Shown here: positions 27,056 to 36,228 of the stretch, one piece after another | Layout of the letters: every line of letters begins with the position of its first letter | Numbering within the stretch: the first letter of the stretch is position 1 | DNA from: Bog-473 sp963779735 | GTDB taxonomy: Bacteria > Actinomycetota > Acidimicrobiia > Acidimicrobiales > RAAP-2 | Length of the DNA: 64,000 nucleotides | Reading direction: 5' to 3' | Assembly (NCBI GenBank): GCA_963779735.1 | Contig: CAVZZJ010000009.1 | Location: 239,992 to 303,991 of the forward strand | Translations under genes and position numbers: made by a program | Notes under the pieces: generated by a model | The model's database searches: none | The model's input: only the letters and a program-made list of their open reading frames with translations | Told to the model about the DNA's origin: nothing

Positions 27056-28372
27056 TTAGTGGACAGGGTGCGGAACGGCAGGATCAGGGTGAGAGGGTTC
27101 ACCCGGGCGACCGGATGCACGGGTCGGCGAGCCGCTCGAGCGCACCGAAGAGGTCTTCCGCCAGGAGACCTGCATGCGGGCACCCCCCTCGGGCGAGTCG
27201 GTGATGAGCCACGCGCCGTGGGTCGCCCTGACGACCGAGTCGGCGATGGCCAGGCCGAGACCCGTACCCGGATGGTCATCGTCGGCTCGGTGAAAGCGGT
27301 CCATGATGAGCGCCCGTTCATCGACCGGGATCCCGGGCCCGCTGTCGTCGACCTGGAGCACGATCCTGTTGCCTGCCGTACGGATTCGCACAGTGGCTTG
27401 CCCCCCGTCTCCGGCGTACTTGCACGCGTTGTCGACCAGAACACCGATCAGACGGTCGATCCAATCGGGCTCGGCGCGTAGCCAGAGCGGGCCGTGCTCG
27501 CCGTCGTCGAACGAAAGGCTCACCCCCCGCGTGGCGGCCACCGCTTGGAACCGATCAGTGCACGTCCTGGCTATGTCGCGTAGGTCCACGGTGGCGCCCG
27601 CGACGACCTCCATCCCCCGGTCGTCGACGCGCGCTAGCCACAGCAGGTCGTCCACGATGCGTCGGAGCCGTCGTCCCTCGCCCGCCACGCGTTGAAGGAC
27701 GATGCGGTACTCGTCCTCACGTCGGGGCCGACGCAGCGCCAGATCCACCTCGGCCTCTATCACGCTGAGCGGGGTGCGGAGCTCATGGGAAGCGTCCGCC
27801 GTGAACTCCGCCTGCCGGCGACGCACCAGCTCCAACGGAGCTGACGCTTTCAATCCGATGACCAGCGAACCGGCGAACATCACCACGAGAAGGGCCAGGC
27901 CGAAGATGATCTCGGGTGTCACCAGAGCGCTCCCGACACGGTTGATCTGCGCGATGCTCTCCCCGGCCACAAGGGTCTCCGATCCCGTGGTCACGGTGTG
28001 CACCCGGAACGGCGTCCCGCCGATGTCGACGGTGCTCACACCGCTCGCCAGTGCGACGCGGGGAAACGACGGGGCACCCGACGTGAGGGCCGTGGTCGGC
28101 CCCGAATGGCTCACCTTCCAGACGAAGATCGGCGCATCGTCGTCGTCCTGGTCCCCGGCGGAGGACGGCGAGGCCGATGTGTGGCCGGCGATGGTGAGCT
28201 TCCCCGCGTCGGCGAGGCGCTCGCTCAGGCGCACATCTGCCTGGGCGGTGAGGCGGTGCAGCACGGCGTGATTGAAGACGAGGGCGCCGACGACGTAGCA
28301 GGCCATCACGATGAGCGTCGCCACGACGGCCACCTTGACCGCGTGCGACCGGCCGAGCCTCCGGCCCTTCAC
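27056..28372 (-). CDS. two-component sensor histidine kinase
   Basis: Membrane kinase of 438 residues: helix at about 13-34, outside sensor region about 35-150, second helix about 155-175, then HisKA with DASHELRTPLSVIEAEVDLA (phospho-accepting His), and a HATPase domain with LVDNACKYA (N box), VDDSGPGIP (G1) and DHPGTGLGLAIAD (G2). A Ser/Pro/Gly-rich tail follows. ATG at 28372 overlaps the response-regulator stop. It lies between two redox clusters, so a redox or flavin-related signal is plausible but not shown. Confidence 0.93.
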   Translation of the reverse strand: MKGRRLGRSHAVKVAVVATLIVMACYVVGALVFNHAVLHRLTAQADVRLSERLADAGKLTIAGHTSASPSSAGDQDDDDAPIFVWKVSHSGPTTALTSGAPSFPRVALASGVSTVDIGGTPFRVHTVTTGSETLVAGESIAQINRVGSALVTPEIIFGLALLVVMFAGSLVIGLKASAPLELVRRRQAEFTADASHELRTPLSVIEAEVDLALRRPRREDEYRIVLQRVAGEGRRLRRIVDDLLWLARVDDRGMEVVAGATVDLRDIARTCTDRFQAVAATRGVSLSFDDGEHGPLWLRAEPDWIDRLIGVLVDNACKYAGDGGQATVRIRTAGNRIVLQVDDSGPGIPVDERALIMDRFHRADDDHPGTGLGLAIADSVVRATHGAWLITDSPEGGARMQVSWRKTSSVRSSGSPTRASGRPGEPSHPDPAVPHPVH

Positions 28373-29037
28373 GCCGGCACCAACCGATACCCGGTGCCCC
28401 GGACCGTTTCAATGCGGGCCCGCGAGCCGCTGAGCTTCGCCCGGAGGCGACCCACGTGCACGTCAATGGTGTTGGACCCCACGGCTTCCGCCTCGTCGTC
28501 CCAGACTTGGGTGGCGATCGTCCGGCGCGTGACGACCGCTGGCGCTCGGCGGAGCAGGAGCTCCACGAGTGCGAGCTCGGTCATCGTCAACGGGAGCACC
28601 TTCCCCGCCGCCGTGACCTCTCTCGTCGAGGGATCGAAGGTCAAATCCCCGCAGGCCAGCACCGGATCTACGGTCAGGGCCGGTCGACGCTGCAGCGCGC
28701 TGAGGCGAGCCAGCAGCTCGTTGAAGTCGAACGGCTTGACCAGGTAGTCATCGGCGCCGACATTGAGGCCCATGACGCGGTCTGTCGGGGCGTCTCTGGC
28801 CGTCAGCATCAGGATCGGGGTGCGAATGCGCTGGCGGCGAACGACCTCGAGAACCTCGATCCCATTGGCCTTGGGCATCCGCCAGTCGAGGATCGCCACG
28901 TCGTACTGGTAGGCCCTGAGGTAATTGATGGCGGCGTTGCCGTCGGCCACCGCGTCCACCACGTAACCGTTCTCTCTCAGTCCTCGATCAAGCACCGACC
29001 GCAGTGACGCATCGTCCTCGGCCACCAACAGCCTCAC
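28369..29037 (-). CDS. OmpR-family response regulator
   Basis: DNA-binding regulator of 222 residues. Receiver domain: LLVAEDDASLRSVL, the phospho-acceptor Asp in DVAILDWRMPKANG, MLTARDAP and DYLVKPFDFNEL. Winged-helix output: ALVELLLRRAPAVVTR, NTIDVHVGRLRAKL and VRGTGYRLV. GTG at 29037 is chosen because the receiver begins directly there; the frame is open further upstream but without a family-like sequence. It is the first gene of the pair and faces the divergent redox cluster across a 310-base region. Confidence 0.93.
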   Translation of the reverse strand: MRLLVAEDDASLRSVLDRGLRENGYVVDAVADGNAAINYLRAYQYDVAILDWRMPKANGIEVLEVVRRQRIRTPILMLTARDAPTDRVMGLNVGADDYLVKPFDFNELLARLSALQRRPALTVDPVLACGDLTFDPSTREVTAAGKVLPLTMTELALVELLLRRAPAVVTRRTIATQVWDDEAEAVGSNTIDVHVGRLRAKLSGSRARIETVRGTGYRLVPA

Positions 29038-29347
29038 AAAACCGAGCGCTGACGATGGCAGGCATAGTTCCAGCGTGCAAGAGCCATTTGCACAAATGTA
29101 GGGCGCGAGACTGACGAAATCATGACGGATGGGCCCATGGCCAACGGCGGGCACCTCAACCGCTTCATGAAAGCGTAAGGTCCGACCCGTACCCTGGTGC
29201 GCACATGCGTGGGGCGACCACGAGGCGGGCGACCGAGAGGGCACTAGGAATGAGGGCGAGCAGTCGGGCGCGGGGGCGGAGGCGCGACCGGGCAGGCCAG
29301 GGCGTGCCACACCACCTTGTATCGGGGCACGCGAGAATCACCCGGTG
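29038..29347. promoter_or_regulatory. divergent intergenic region between regulator and redox cluster, with inverted repeats
   Basis: No gene is seen in these 310 bases. It holds an inverted repeat CATTTG-CA-CAAATG at 29085-29098, 48 bases upstream of the response-regulator start, and CGCTT-CATGA-AAGCG at 29161-29175. The 9-mer CGCTTCATG at 29161-29169 also occurs on the minus strand at 26936-26944, 34 bases upstream of the first gene of the other redox operon. These are candidate sites for the response regulator or another factor. Confidence 0.4.
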
Positions 29348-30727
29348 ATGGTCTCCACCCTGGACACCACGACGAGGAGACAGGCAGCCCGGCGCCGGCC
29401 TCGCCCAGGCCACGCACCACGGCCCGGGTTCGCTGACGCCCTGGCGGCGCTCGGCGGCCTCGGCTTCGGCGTCACGCTCGGCCTTGTAATCACCGGGGAG
29501 ACACGTGGTTCGCTCGCTGCCCCAGGAGGCTGGCTCATCGCCGGGGGCCGGCTGGCGGGGTTCAGCGGCGCCTACCTCATCCTGGTCATGCTCGTGCTCA
29601 TCGCCCGGCTGCCCTGGCTGGAGCGAGCGGTCGGGCAAGATCGGCTCCTGCGTTGGCACCGGCGCATCGCGCCGTGGGCGCTGGCCCTGATCACCACCCA
29701 CGTCGTGCTCATCACGCTCGGCTACGCGCAGTCGGCCAAGGTGGGCGCGCTACACCAGCTCTGGGCCTTCATCACCTCCTACCCCGACCTTCTGGCCGCC
29801 GCGGTCGGCTTCTGCCTCTTGGTCATGGCGGGGATCACCTCAATAAGGATCGCCCGCAGGCACCTCAAGTACGAGACCTGGTGGATCGTCCACCTCTACA
29901 CCTATCTCGCGCTCGCCCTGGCGTTCGCCCACCAGATCACCACCGGGGGGTCGTTCGTCGGTCACCCGCTCACCAGGGCCGTGTGGATCGCCATCTGGGC
30001 CTCGACCGCCGGGGTCGTGCTCCTGTTCCGAGTAATCGCGCCGATCGTGCGCAGCCTGCGCCATCAGCTCCGGATCACGACGGTGCGCGAGGAGGCGCCA
30101 GGCGTCTTCTCGGTCATCTGCTCGGGGCGGCGCCTCGATCGCCTCGCCGTCTCGGGCGGCCAGTTCTTCAAGTGGCGGTTCCTCACCAAGGAGCTGTGGT
30201 GGCACGCACACCCCTACTCCCTCTCCGCCCTCCCCCAGCCGCCGTACCTCCGCGTGACCATCAAGGGTTCGGGCGACCAGAGCCGGGCCATTGCGGCACT
30301 CAAGCCCGGGACCCGCGTGGCGATCGAGGGTCCCTACGGGGCCTTCACGCACCATGCGCGCACCAGTGATCGCGTTGCGCTGATCGGGGCCGGGGTGGGG
30401 GTAACCCCACTGCGCGCCCTCCTCGAAGACCTGCCCGCATCGGTCGACGTCACGCTCATCGTCCGGGCGTCGGCCCCGCAGGACATCGTGCACCGCGACG
30501 AGCTGAAGTCGCTCGTCGATCACCATCACGGTCACTTTCACGAGGTCATCGGCACGCGCCACGAGGTCCAGCTCGACGCCAGGCTGCTGCGGTGGCTGGT
30601 GCCCGATCTCGCCCACCGCGACGTCTACGTCTGCGGGCCGGATGGATTCAGTGACGGCATCGTTGCCGCCGCGCTCAGGCTCGGGGTGTCACCGGGGCGA
30701 ATCCACGAAGAAGCCTTCGCCTTCTAG
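29348..30727 (+). CDS. ferric reductase-like membrane oxidoreductase with FAD/NAD(P)H domain
   Basis: NOX/ferric-reductase-like fusion of 459 residues. N-terminal half: six membrane helices with His residues LRWHRRIAPWAL, LITTHVVLITLG, WWIVHLYTYLALALAFAHQI, able to hold two b hemes. C-terminal half: FNR-type FAD site HAHPYSLSALP (R-x-Y-S/T variant), then VALIGAGVGVTPLRAL (NAD(P)H site) and DVYVCGPDGFSDGI. ATG at 29348; GTG at 29345 is an alternative. It can carry electrons from NAD(P)H through the membrane to an outside acceptor, most likely the FMN-binding protein encoded next. Confidence 0.92.
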   Translation: MVSTLDTTTRRQAARRRPRPGHAPRPGFADALAALGGLGFGVTLGLVITGETRGSLAAPGGWLIAGGRLAGFSGAYLILVMLVLIARLPWLERAVGQDRLLRWHRRIAPWALALITTHVVLITLGYAQSAKVGALHQLWAFITSYPDLLAAAVGFCLLVMAGITSIRIARRHLKYETWWIVHLYTYLALALAFAHQITTGGSFVGHPLTRAVWIAIWASTAGVVLLFRVIAPIVRSLRHQLRITTVREEAPGVFSVICSGRRLDRLAVSGGQFFKWRFLTKELWWHAHPYSLSALPQPPYLRVTIKGSGDQSRAIAALKPGTRVAIEGPYGAFTHHARTSDRVALIGAGVGVTPLRALLEDLPASVDVTLIVRASAPQDIVHRDELKSLVDHHHGHFHEVIGTRHEVQLDARLLRWLVPDLAHRDVYVCGPDGFSDGIVAAALRLGVSPGRIHEEAFAF

Positions 30728-30775
30728 GTTGTCGGACCGGAGAATCCCCATGTCCATTCAGAAGAGACAGCGTTC

Positions 30776-31312
30776 ATGAGACGGGCACCGATCGTGATCG
30801 GGGCGACCATCGCCGGGCTCGCAGGCGTCCTGACGTTCCACACGAGATCGGCGTCCCTCGCTCTGGGCTCGCTGCCCGGGGCCTCCGCCACCCGTGGCTC
30901 CTCCCCCTCGACGAGCGTCGCCGGTGCGCCACCGTCTGCGTCGACCACGACCCCCTCCCCCGGTACCAGCCCGGCTGGTGCCGGCCCGGCCGGCACCAGC
31001 CCGACGACGACTCCCACCACGGCACCGGCGACGACGAGGACGGCCACGGGCGATACCGTCGACTACACCTACGGCTCCCTGTCGGTGTCGGTCACGGCCT
31101 CGGGGAGCAGGATCACGAAGGTCGGGATCGCCTCCCTCAACGACGGCGGGAGCTTCCGCTCCCAGTCGATCGACCAGCAATCGATTCCGATCCTGGAGCA
31201 GCAGGCCCTGCAGGCACAGAGTGCCAACATTCAGGGAGTGTCGGGTGCGAGCTACACCAGCGCGGGCTTTGAAAACTCGTTGCAGTCCGCACTCGGAAAG
31301 CTCGGCCTGTAG
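30776..31312 (+). CDS. FMN-binding domain protein, probable covalently flavinylated electron carrier
   Basis: Exported or membrane-anchored protein of 178 residues: N-terminal hydrophobic segment, long Pro/Ser/Thr linker (about 30-90), then an FMN_bind domain. The flavinylation motif is in QGVSGASYTSAGFENSL, the S-G-A-x-x-T type recognised by ApbE. The start of the domain is YTYGSLSVSVTASGSRITKV. The stop codon overlaps the start of the following apbE gene (TAGTG). This is the expected substrate of one or both ApbE proteins in the window. Confidence 0.9.
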   Translation: MRRAPIVIGATIAGLAGVLTFHTRSASLALGSLPGASATRGSSPSTSVAGAPPSASTTTPSPGTSPAGAGPAGTSPTTTPTTAPATTRTATGDTVDYTYGSLSVSVTASGSRITKVGIASLNDGGSFRSQSIDQQSIPILEQQALQAQSANIQGVSGASYTSAGFENSLQSALGKLGL

Positions 31313-32175
31313 TGCCCGACGGGTCCCGTGATGGTCCCCGTCACCGGCACCACGAAGAGCAGGTCATGGGCACCGTGGTGACCATCGACGTCTACGGCGG
31401 CGACGATCGGCGGGACGATGAGGTGGACGCGGCACTCGCCCGCGCATGGGGCATCCTCCACGATGCCGACGAGGTGTTCAGCACGTGGAAGGCGGACAGC
31501 CCCCTCAGCCGGCTGCGCCGGGGCGAGATCTCCATCGAAGGGGCTCCCGCCGAAGTGGCCGAGGTGTTGGCTCTCTGCCGGACGGCCCGGGAGATGTCCG
31601 CCGGGTGGTTCGATCCATGGGCCCTGCCGGGGGGAGTCGACCCGACGGGCCTGGTGAAGGGGTGGGCGGCGCAGCGGGCGCTGGAGGCACTCGCCGGGCA
31701 GGAGGTCTCGGGCGCGCTGGTGAACGCCGCCGGCGACATCGCCGGCTTCGGCGGCGTCGGGGACGGCACGCCCTTCCGGATCGGCATCGTCGATCCCTCG
31801 TCGCCGCACCGGCTGGCGTGCGTGGTGGAGCTCGCCGGGGCCGTGGCGACGTCCGGGAGCTACGAGCGGGGTGAGCATCTCTTCGATCCGCACACCGGGC
31901 AGCCTGAGGCGCGTCTGGCCTCGGCCACCGTCAGCGGGCCCGACCTCGGCCTGGCGGACGCCCTTGCGACGGCACTGGCGGTGGCCGGCCACGACGGCCT
32001 GCCGATGGTCGCGGCGTTGGAGGGCTACGAGGCGCTGGCTATCGGCTTCAATGGCGCCCGGAGATGGACCGAGCACTTCCCGTTCGCCTCGCCCGCTCCC
32101 TCGTTGCCGGCCAGCATCCCTGCGGGGCTTCGGGTGCCACAGGGGTATTTAGGCGTCTCGTCGTCCCTGCCATAG
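31312..32175 (+). CDS. FAD:protein FMN transferase (ApbE family), second copy
   Basis: ApbE-type flavin transferase of 287 residues. HHEEQVMGTVVTIDVYG is the usual N-terminal strand, followed by FSTWKADSPLSRLRRGE, DPTGLVKGWAAQRALEAL, LVNAAGDIAGFGG, HLFDPHTGQPEARL and the metal region GPDLGLADALATALAVAG. GTG at 31312 overlaps the stop of the FMN-binding gene, tying the modifying enzyme to its target. It differs clearly from the copy at 25632-26606, so the two were not duplicated recently. Confidence 0.9.
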   Translation: MPDGSRDGPRHRHHEEQVMGTVVTIDVYGGDDRRDDEVDAALARAWGILHDADEVFSTWKADSPLSRLRRGEISIEGAPAEVAEVLALCRTAREMSAGWFDPWALPGGVDPTGLVKGWAAQRALEALAGQEVSGALVNAAGDIAGFGGVGDGTPFRIGIVDPSSPHRLACVVELAGAVATSGSYERGEHLFDPHTGQPEARLASATVSGPDLGLADALATALAVAGHDGLPMVAALEGYEALAIGFNGARRWTEHFPFASPAPSLPASIPAGLRVPQGYLGVSSSLP

Positions 32176-32252
32176 CCGCTCGAGACGCTTCATCAGTTCG
32201 TCAGGCTCGGTTTGTATCTTGCAAGGGTGGCGTTCATTGGGGTGGTGCGTTG

Positions 32253-33095
32253 ATGGCGCAGGACCGTTCCACCCGGGGACCGGTGCGACGGGTGGCCAGC
32301 TCCAGCGGGCGCCCGACCGATCCGCGTCGCCAGCGCGCCGACTTCCCCCGATCGCCAGTTGCGGCGTGGGAGGCGGCCGCCACCCATCGGAGCCTCGGAT
32401 CCGAACAATCACGGGGGCGACCGCCGGTACCGGCCCGGATGGTTGCGGACGACGACCAGTCCGATGACGGCGTGGAGGCCAACGCCCGATTGACGGGCAT
32501 GACCGCCGTCGTCCTCCTGGTGCTCCTGGCGGTCGAGGGCGTCACCATCCTGCGGATCGGCAGGCTCCTCACCCTGCACGTGGTGCTGGGCATGGTGCTG
32601 GTCCCCCCAATCCTCCTCAAGATCGGAAGCACGACGTGGCGGTTCGCTCGCTACTACCTCGGATCGCCGGCGTACCGGCGCAAGGGTCCTCCGCCCGCGC
32701 TGCTCAGGCTTTTAGGACCGGTTCTCGTGGTGCTTACCGTGGCGGTCGTGGGCACCGGCATCGCCCTGCTGTTGGGTCCCGCCAGCGTGCGCCAACAGTT
32801 GTCCTTCCTCCACAAGGCCACTTTCATCCTGTGGATTGCCGCCATGACCGTGCACGTGCTCGGGCACATCATGGACACGGCGCGCCTTGCACCCAAGGAT
32901 TTCTACGCGCGGACCCGGCGCCAGATTCGCGGGGCGGGCGCGCGCCAGTGGGCCGTCGTCGGCGCGCTCTGTCTCGGCGTGCTCTTGGCGATAGCGGTGG
33001 CACCCAAGGTCGGCCCATGGCGCGCCGGCCGGGCGCCGACACACCTCGTCCAGCCGCCTGGCGGGGTGACCGCCCATCCGCTCCGTTTGCATTGA
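32253..33095 (+). CDS. four-helix membrane protein, putative b-type cytochrome
   Basis: Protein of 280 residues. The first 80 are polar and Arg/Pro-rich. Four helices follow (about 86-102, 108-128, 165-185 and 196-216) plus one near the C-terminus (about 242-258). His residues at helix ends (LTLHVVLGMVL, SFLHKATFILW, MTVHVLGHIMD) suggest heme b binding, as in cytochrome b561-like or DUF4405-type proteins. ATG at 32253 is favoured over upstream starts because the region before it is Cys/Arg-rich noise. It closes the plus-strand redox cluster. Confidence 0.75.
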   Translation: MAQDRSTRGPVRRVASSSGRPTDPRRQRADFPRSPVAAWEAAATHRSLGSEQSRGRPPVPARMVADDDQSDDGVEANARLTGMTAVVLLVLLAVEGVTILRIGRLLTLHVVLGMVLVPPILLKIGSTTWRFARYYLGSPAYRRKGPPPALLRLLGPVLVVLTVAVVGTGIALLLGPASVRQQLSFLHKATFILWIAAMTVHVLGHIMDTARLAPKDFYARTRRQIRGAGARQWAVVGALCLGVLLAIAVAPKVGPWRAGRAPTHLVQPPGGVTAHPLRLH

Positions 33096-33225
33096 CGACG
33101 CCGTCCGCGATTCACAGTGCGCGCTCCGGCGCCGTTGGGCGCGGTGACAGGGCATGGCCGCACACTGCGGTGAAGAGGCCAGGGACGTTTCCAACCAGAT
33201 TTCCGACGACAAAAGGGAGAACGAC

Positions 33226-33618
33226 GTGGACGCAGAGACCGACGGAGGCAGCACCGACCTTTCGGAGTGGGAGGACGTTTCGACGCCGCAGTTCCGCGGC
33301 GAGATGTTCCAGACCGTCTTCGGGGGTCTGCGGGGCGTCTACACCTGGGAGTGCGATCACGTTCCCTCCGAGGACGAGGTTCGCGAAGGGATGTGCGTCC
33401 GTGTCGTGCGCGACTGCAGGAGGCTCCGCTCCCGTGATCGCTGCACGCAGCTCTCCGAGTGGCACGGGGGGTTCACTCCCGAGGGCGTCGGTGTCTTCGC
33501 CACCGACATCTGGAGCACCTCAGAGGAGAGACGAACCCGGCACGTGGGGAGTGCCAGCGTGATCGTCCGTACCCCCTCCGACACCGGATCGCGCACGTGG
33601 AACGGGGTCGCCTGCTGA
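33226..33618 (+). CDS. hypothetical protein, 130 aa
   Basis: Not recognised. Acidic, Cys-containing protein (Cys in WECDHVP, MCVRVVRDC, RCTQLSEWH) with aromatic and Gly residues and no membrane segment. GTG at 33226 is chosen because AGGGAG lies 6 bases upstream; the frame is open back to 33154. It stands alone between the redox cluster and the EF-G-like gene. The 130 bases before it show nothing notable. Confidence 0.6.
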   Translation: MDAETDGGSTDLSEWEDVSTPQFRGEMFQTVFGGLRGVYTWECDHVPSEDEVREGMCVRVVRDCRRLRSRDRCTQLSEWHGGFTPEGVGVFATDIWSTSEERRTRHVGSASVIVRTPSDTGSRTWNGVAC

Positions 33619-33711
33619 CCCCCGGCCGGGCGCCCTCCGGCGGGCCCCCTGGGCATCGCGGCGCCAGCCGTCGTACACTCTTGCGCCTACAGCTACGGAC
33701 GGAGGGACCAG

Positions 33712-35799
33712 GTGCCACATAACCCGACCGCAATCCGAAATGTCGCCCTCGTCGGCCATCACGGGGCCGGAAAGACGACGCTGGCCGAGGCGCTCCTGGC
33801 GGCCACCGGGGCCATCCCTCGCCGGGGTTCGGTGGAAAAAGGCACCACCACCTGCGACTTCGAGCCCGAGGAGGTCTCCCGCCAGCTGTCCATCTCCACC
33901 GCCCTGGCACCGTTCACCGTCAACGGCGTGAAGGTGAACCTGCTCGACACCCCCGGCTACGCCGACTTCGCCTCGGAGATGCTGGCCGCGCTCGCCTGCA
34001 GCGACCTAGCGGTGGTCGTGGTCAGCGCCACCGACGGCGTGCAGGCCCAGACCGAGGACGCCTGGCGGGCCGCCGCCAAGCAGGGCCTCCCTCGCGTGAT
34101 CGTCATCAACAAGCTCGACCGCGACCGGTCCGACTTCGACCGCACGCTGGCCGAGATCCGCATCGCCTTCGGGGCGGGCGTGGCGCCGGTAGAGCTGCCC
34201 ATCGGTGCCGACGCCGACTTCCACGGGGTTATCGATCTCCTGGGGGACACGGCGACGCACTACACCACACCCGCCCCCAACACACCCGTCGACGGAACCG
34301 TCCCGCCGGTCGGCCATGAGGGCCCCATCCCCGACGAGCTGGTCGACGAGGAGCACGCGGTGCACGAGCAACTGGTCGAGGGCATCGTGGTGGGTGACGA
34401 CGGGCTCATGGAGCGCTACCTGGGCGGCGAGGAGATCGACTACGGGGAGCTCGAAAAGAGCCTGGCCGGCGGCGTCGCCTCGGGCGCCGTCTTCCCGGTG
34501 TTGTGCTGCTCCGGGCTGACCGGCGTCGGCGTGGACCGATTGGCCCGGCTGATCGAGGAGCTCTGCCCGGAGCCGGGCTCCGTTCCGCCGATCACCGTGG
34601 AGGCGGGATCGACGACCACCGAGATCCCCTGCGACGCCGACGCCGACGTGCTGCTCACGGTCACGAAGACCTTCACCGACAGCCACACCGGGAAGATGTC
34701 GCTGTGCAAGGTGGTCTCGGGAACCCTCACCCCGGACACGGTGCTCGTCAACACGCGTACCCGCAACGAGGAGCGGCTCCACGCCCTGCAGGCGATCTCG
34801 GGCCGGACCACAACGCCCACCGGTTCGGTCGTGGCCGGCGACTTCGTCGCCATCCCCCGCTTGAACGGGACCCGCACGGGCGACACCCTGGCCCCCAAGG
34901 GTCAACCGGTGACCGTCCCGCCACCCGACCTCCCCTCTCCCGCTCTGCGCGTCGCCGTCAAGCCCGCCACGCGCGCCGACGACGACAAGCTCATGTCGGC
35001 CCTCCAGCGGTTGTGCGACGAGGACCCGGCGCTCTCGGTGAGCCGTGATGACGAGACCCACCAGACCATCCTGGGTGTGAGCGGCGAGGTGCATCTGGCG
35101 GTCACCCTCGAGCGCCTGGAGCGCAAGTGCAACGTCCACGTCGAACGCGAGGAACTGCGTATCCCCTACCGGGAGACCATCACCGCCCCGGCTCAGGCGG
35201 AGGGCAAGCACAAGAAGCAGTCGGGGGGCCACGGCCAGTTCGGGGTCTGCCACCTCCGGCTGGAGCCGCTGCCGCGCGGCGAGGGGTTCGCCTTCCGCGA
35301 CGAGGTGGTCGGTGGCGCCATCCCGCGCCAGTACATCCCGGCGGTCGAAAAGGGCGTCATCGAGACCATGGCCGGCGGGGGGGTGTTCGGGTACCCGGTG
35401 GTCGACATCGCCGTGACGGTGGACGACGGCAAGGCCCACTCCGTCGACTCCAACGAGGTGAGCTTCAAGATGGCGGCGGCGTTGGCCGTCCGCCAGGCCA
35501 TGGCCGAGGCCGGTCCGATCATTCTCGAACCGATCTCGAGGGTGGAGGTCACGATCCCCGCAGACTGCCAGGGTGACGTGCTCGGCGACCTGCACTCCCG
35601 CCGGGCGCGCATCGTGGGCACGGACCAGGCCGAGAACGGGTACCAGACCGTGATGGCCTTCGCCCCTGCCGCCGAGCTCACCCGCTACGCCGTCGACCTG
35701 CGCGCCCTCACCGGGGGCCGGGGCTCGTTCACCGTCGAGTACGACCACTACGACACCGTGCCCGAGCACCTGGTGGCCTCGATCGCCCATACCACCTGA
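33712..35799 (+). CDS. elongation factor G-like translational GTPase (EF-G2 type)
   Basis: Cytosolic GTPase of 695 residues related to EF-G. G1 is GHHGAGKTT (15-23), G3 DTPGYADF (79-86), G4 NKLD (133-136); domain II follows (KMSLCKVVSGTL), domain IV has GGHGQFGVCHL and SVDSNEVSFKMAAALAV, and domain V the end ELTRYAVDLRALTGGRGSF. The G1 loop and short switch region match the actinobacterial second EF-G rather than canonical FusA, which is normally next to rpsL/rpsG/tuf. Start GTG at 33712, about 9 bases after GGAGGGA. Role in ribosome recycling or stress is not decided. Confidence 0.9.
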   Translation: MPHNPTAIRNVALVGHHGAGKTTLAEALLAATGAIPRRGSVEKGTTTCDFEPEEVSRQLSISTALAPFTVNGVKVNLLDTPGYADFASEMLAALACSDLAVVVVSATDGVQAQTEDAWRAAAKQGLPRVIVINKLDRDRSDFDRTLAEIRIAFGAGVAPVELPIGADADFHGVIDLLGDTATHYTTPAPNTPVDGTVPPVGHEGPIPDELVDEEHAVHEQLVEGIVVGDDGLMERYLGGEEIDYGELEKSLAGGVASGAVFPVLCCSGLTGVGVDRLARLIEELCPEPGSVPPITVEAGSTTTEIPCDADADVLLTVTKTFTDSHTGKMSLCKVVSGTLTPDTVLVNTRTRNEERLHALQAISGRTTTPTGSVVAGDFVAIPRLNGTRTGDTLAPKGQPVTVPPPDLPSPALRVAVKPATRADDDKLMSALQRLCDEDPALSVSRDDETHQTILGVSGEVHLAVTLERLERKCNVHVEREELRIPYRETITAPAQAEGKHKKQSGGHGQFGVCHLRLEPLPRGEGFAFRDEVVGGAIPRQYIPAVEKGVIETMAGGGVFGYPVVDIAVTVDDGKAHSVDSNEVSFKMAAALAVRQAMAEAGPIILEPISRVEVTIPADCQGDVLGDLHSRRARIVGTDQAENGYQTVMAFAPAAELTRYAVDLRALTGGRGSFTVEYDHYDTVPEHLVASIAHTT

Positions 35800-35913
35800 G
35801 GGCGAAGGGCATCCGGCCCCAGTTCTCGCCTCCGGCTTTCCGCGGTTTCCGTTTCACCCGTGACCCCTAGGGTAGATACAGAGGACACATCTCAATGAGG
35901 CCGGAGGTTGGTC

Positions 35914-36168
35914 GTGAAGAAATTTTTGCTGCTTTTTGGTATGGGAGTCGGCTTCGTGTTGGGGTCGAAGGCCGGTCGCAGACCCTATGAGCGTCTCCGC
36001 TCCATGGCGCGCGACCTAACGGAGCGCCGCGAGTACAAGAGGCTGGCCAGCACCGTGTCCGACCGGACAGACGCGATGACCCAAGAGACGCTCAACAAGG
36101 TCACGGATCTGGCGGACAAGTTGGGAGCCACGGGCGGTCACGAGACGGACCACGCCGCCTCCGCCTGA
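35914..36168 (+). CDS. YtxH-like small membrane-anchored protein
   Basis: Protein of 84 residues: N-terminal helix (KKFLLLFGMGVGFVLGSKAG) followed by RRPYERLRSMARDLTE and a helical, charged tail. The pattern hydrophobic stretch plus GSKAGRRPYE is typical for YtxH-like proteins in actinobacteria. GTG at 35914 has GGAGG 6 bases upstream. It lies 114 bases after the EF-G-like gene in a region containing CCTAGGGTAGATACAG, a possible promoter. Confidence 0.75.
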   Translation: MKKFLLLFGMGVGFVLGSKAGRRPYERLRSMARDLTERREYKRLASTVSDRTDAMTQETLNKVTDLADKLGATGGHETDHAASA

Positions 36169-36228
36169 CCGATCCACCACCACGCACAGTCGCGGCACGA
36201 GCGCCGGCCCGGAGTCCCATTCGGCGCG

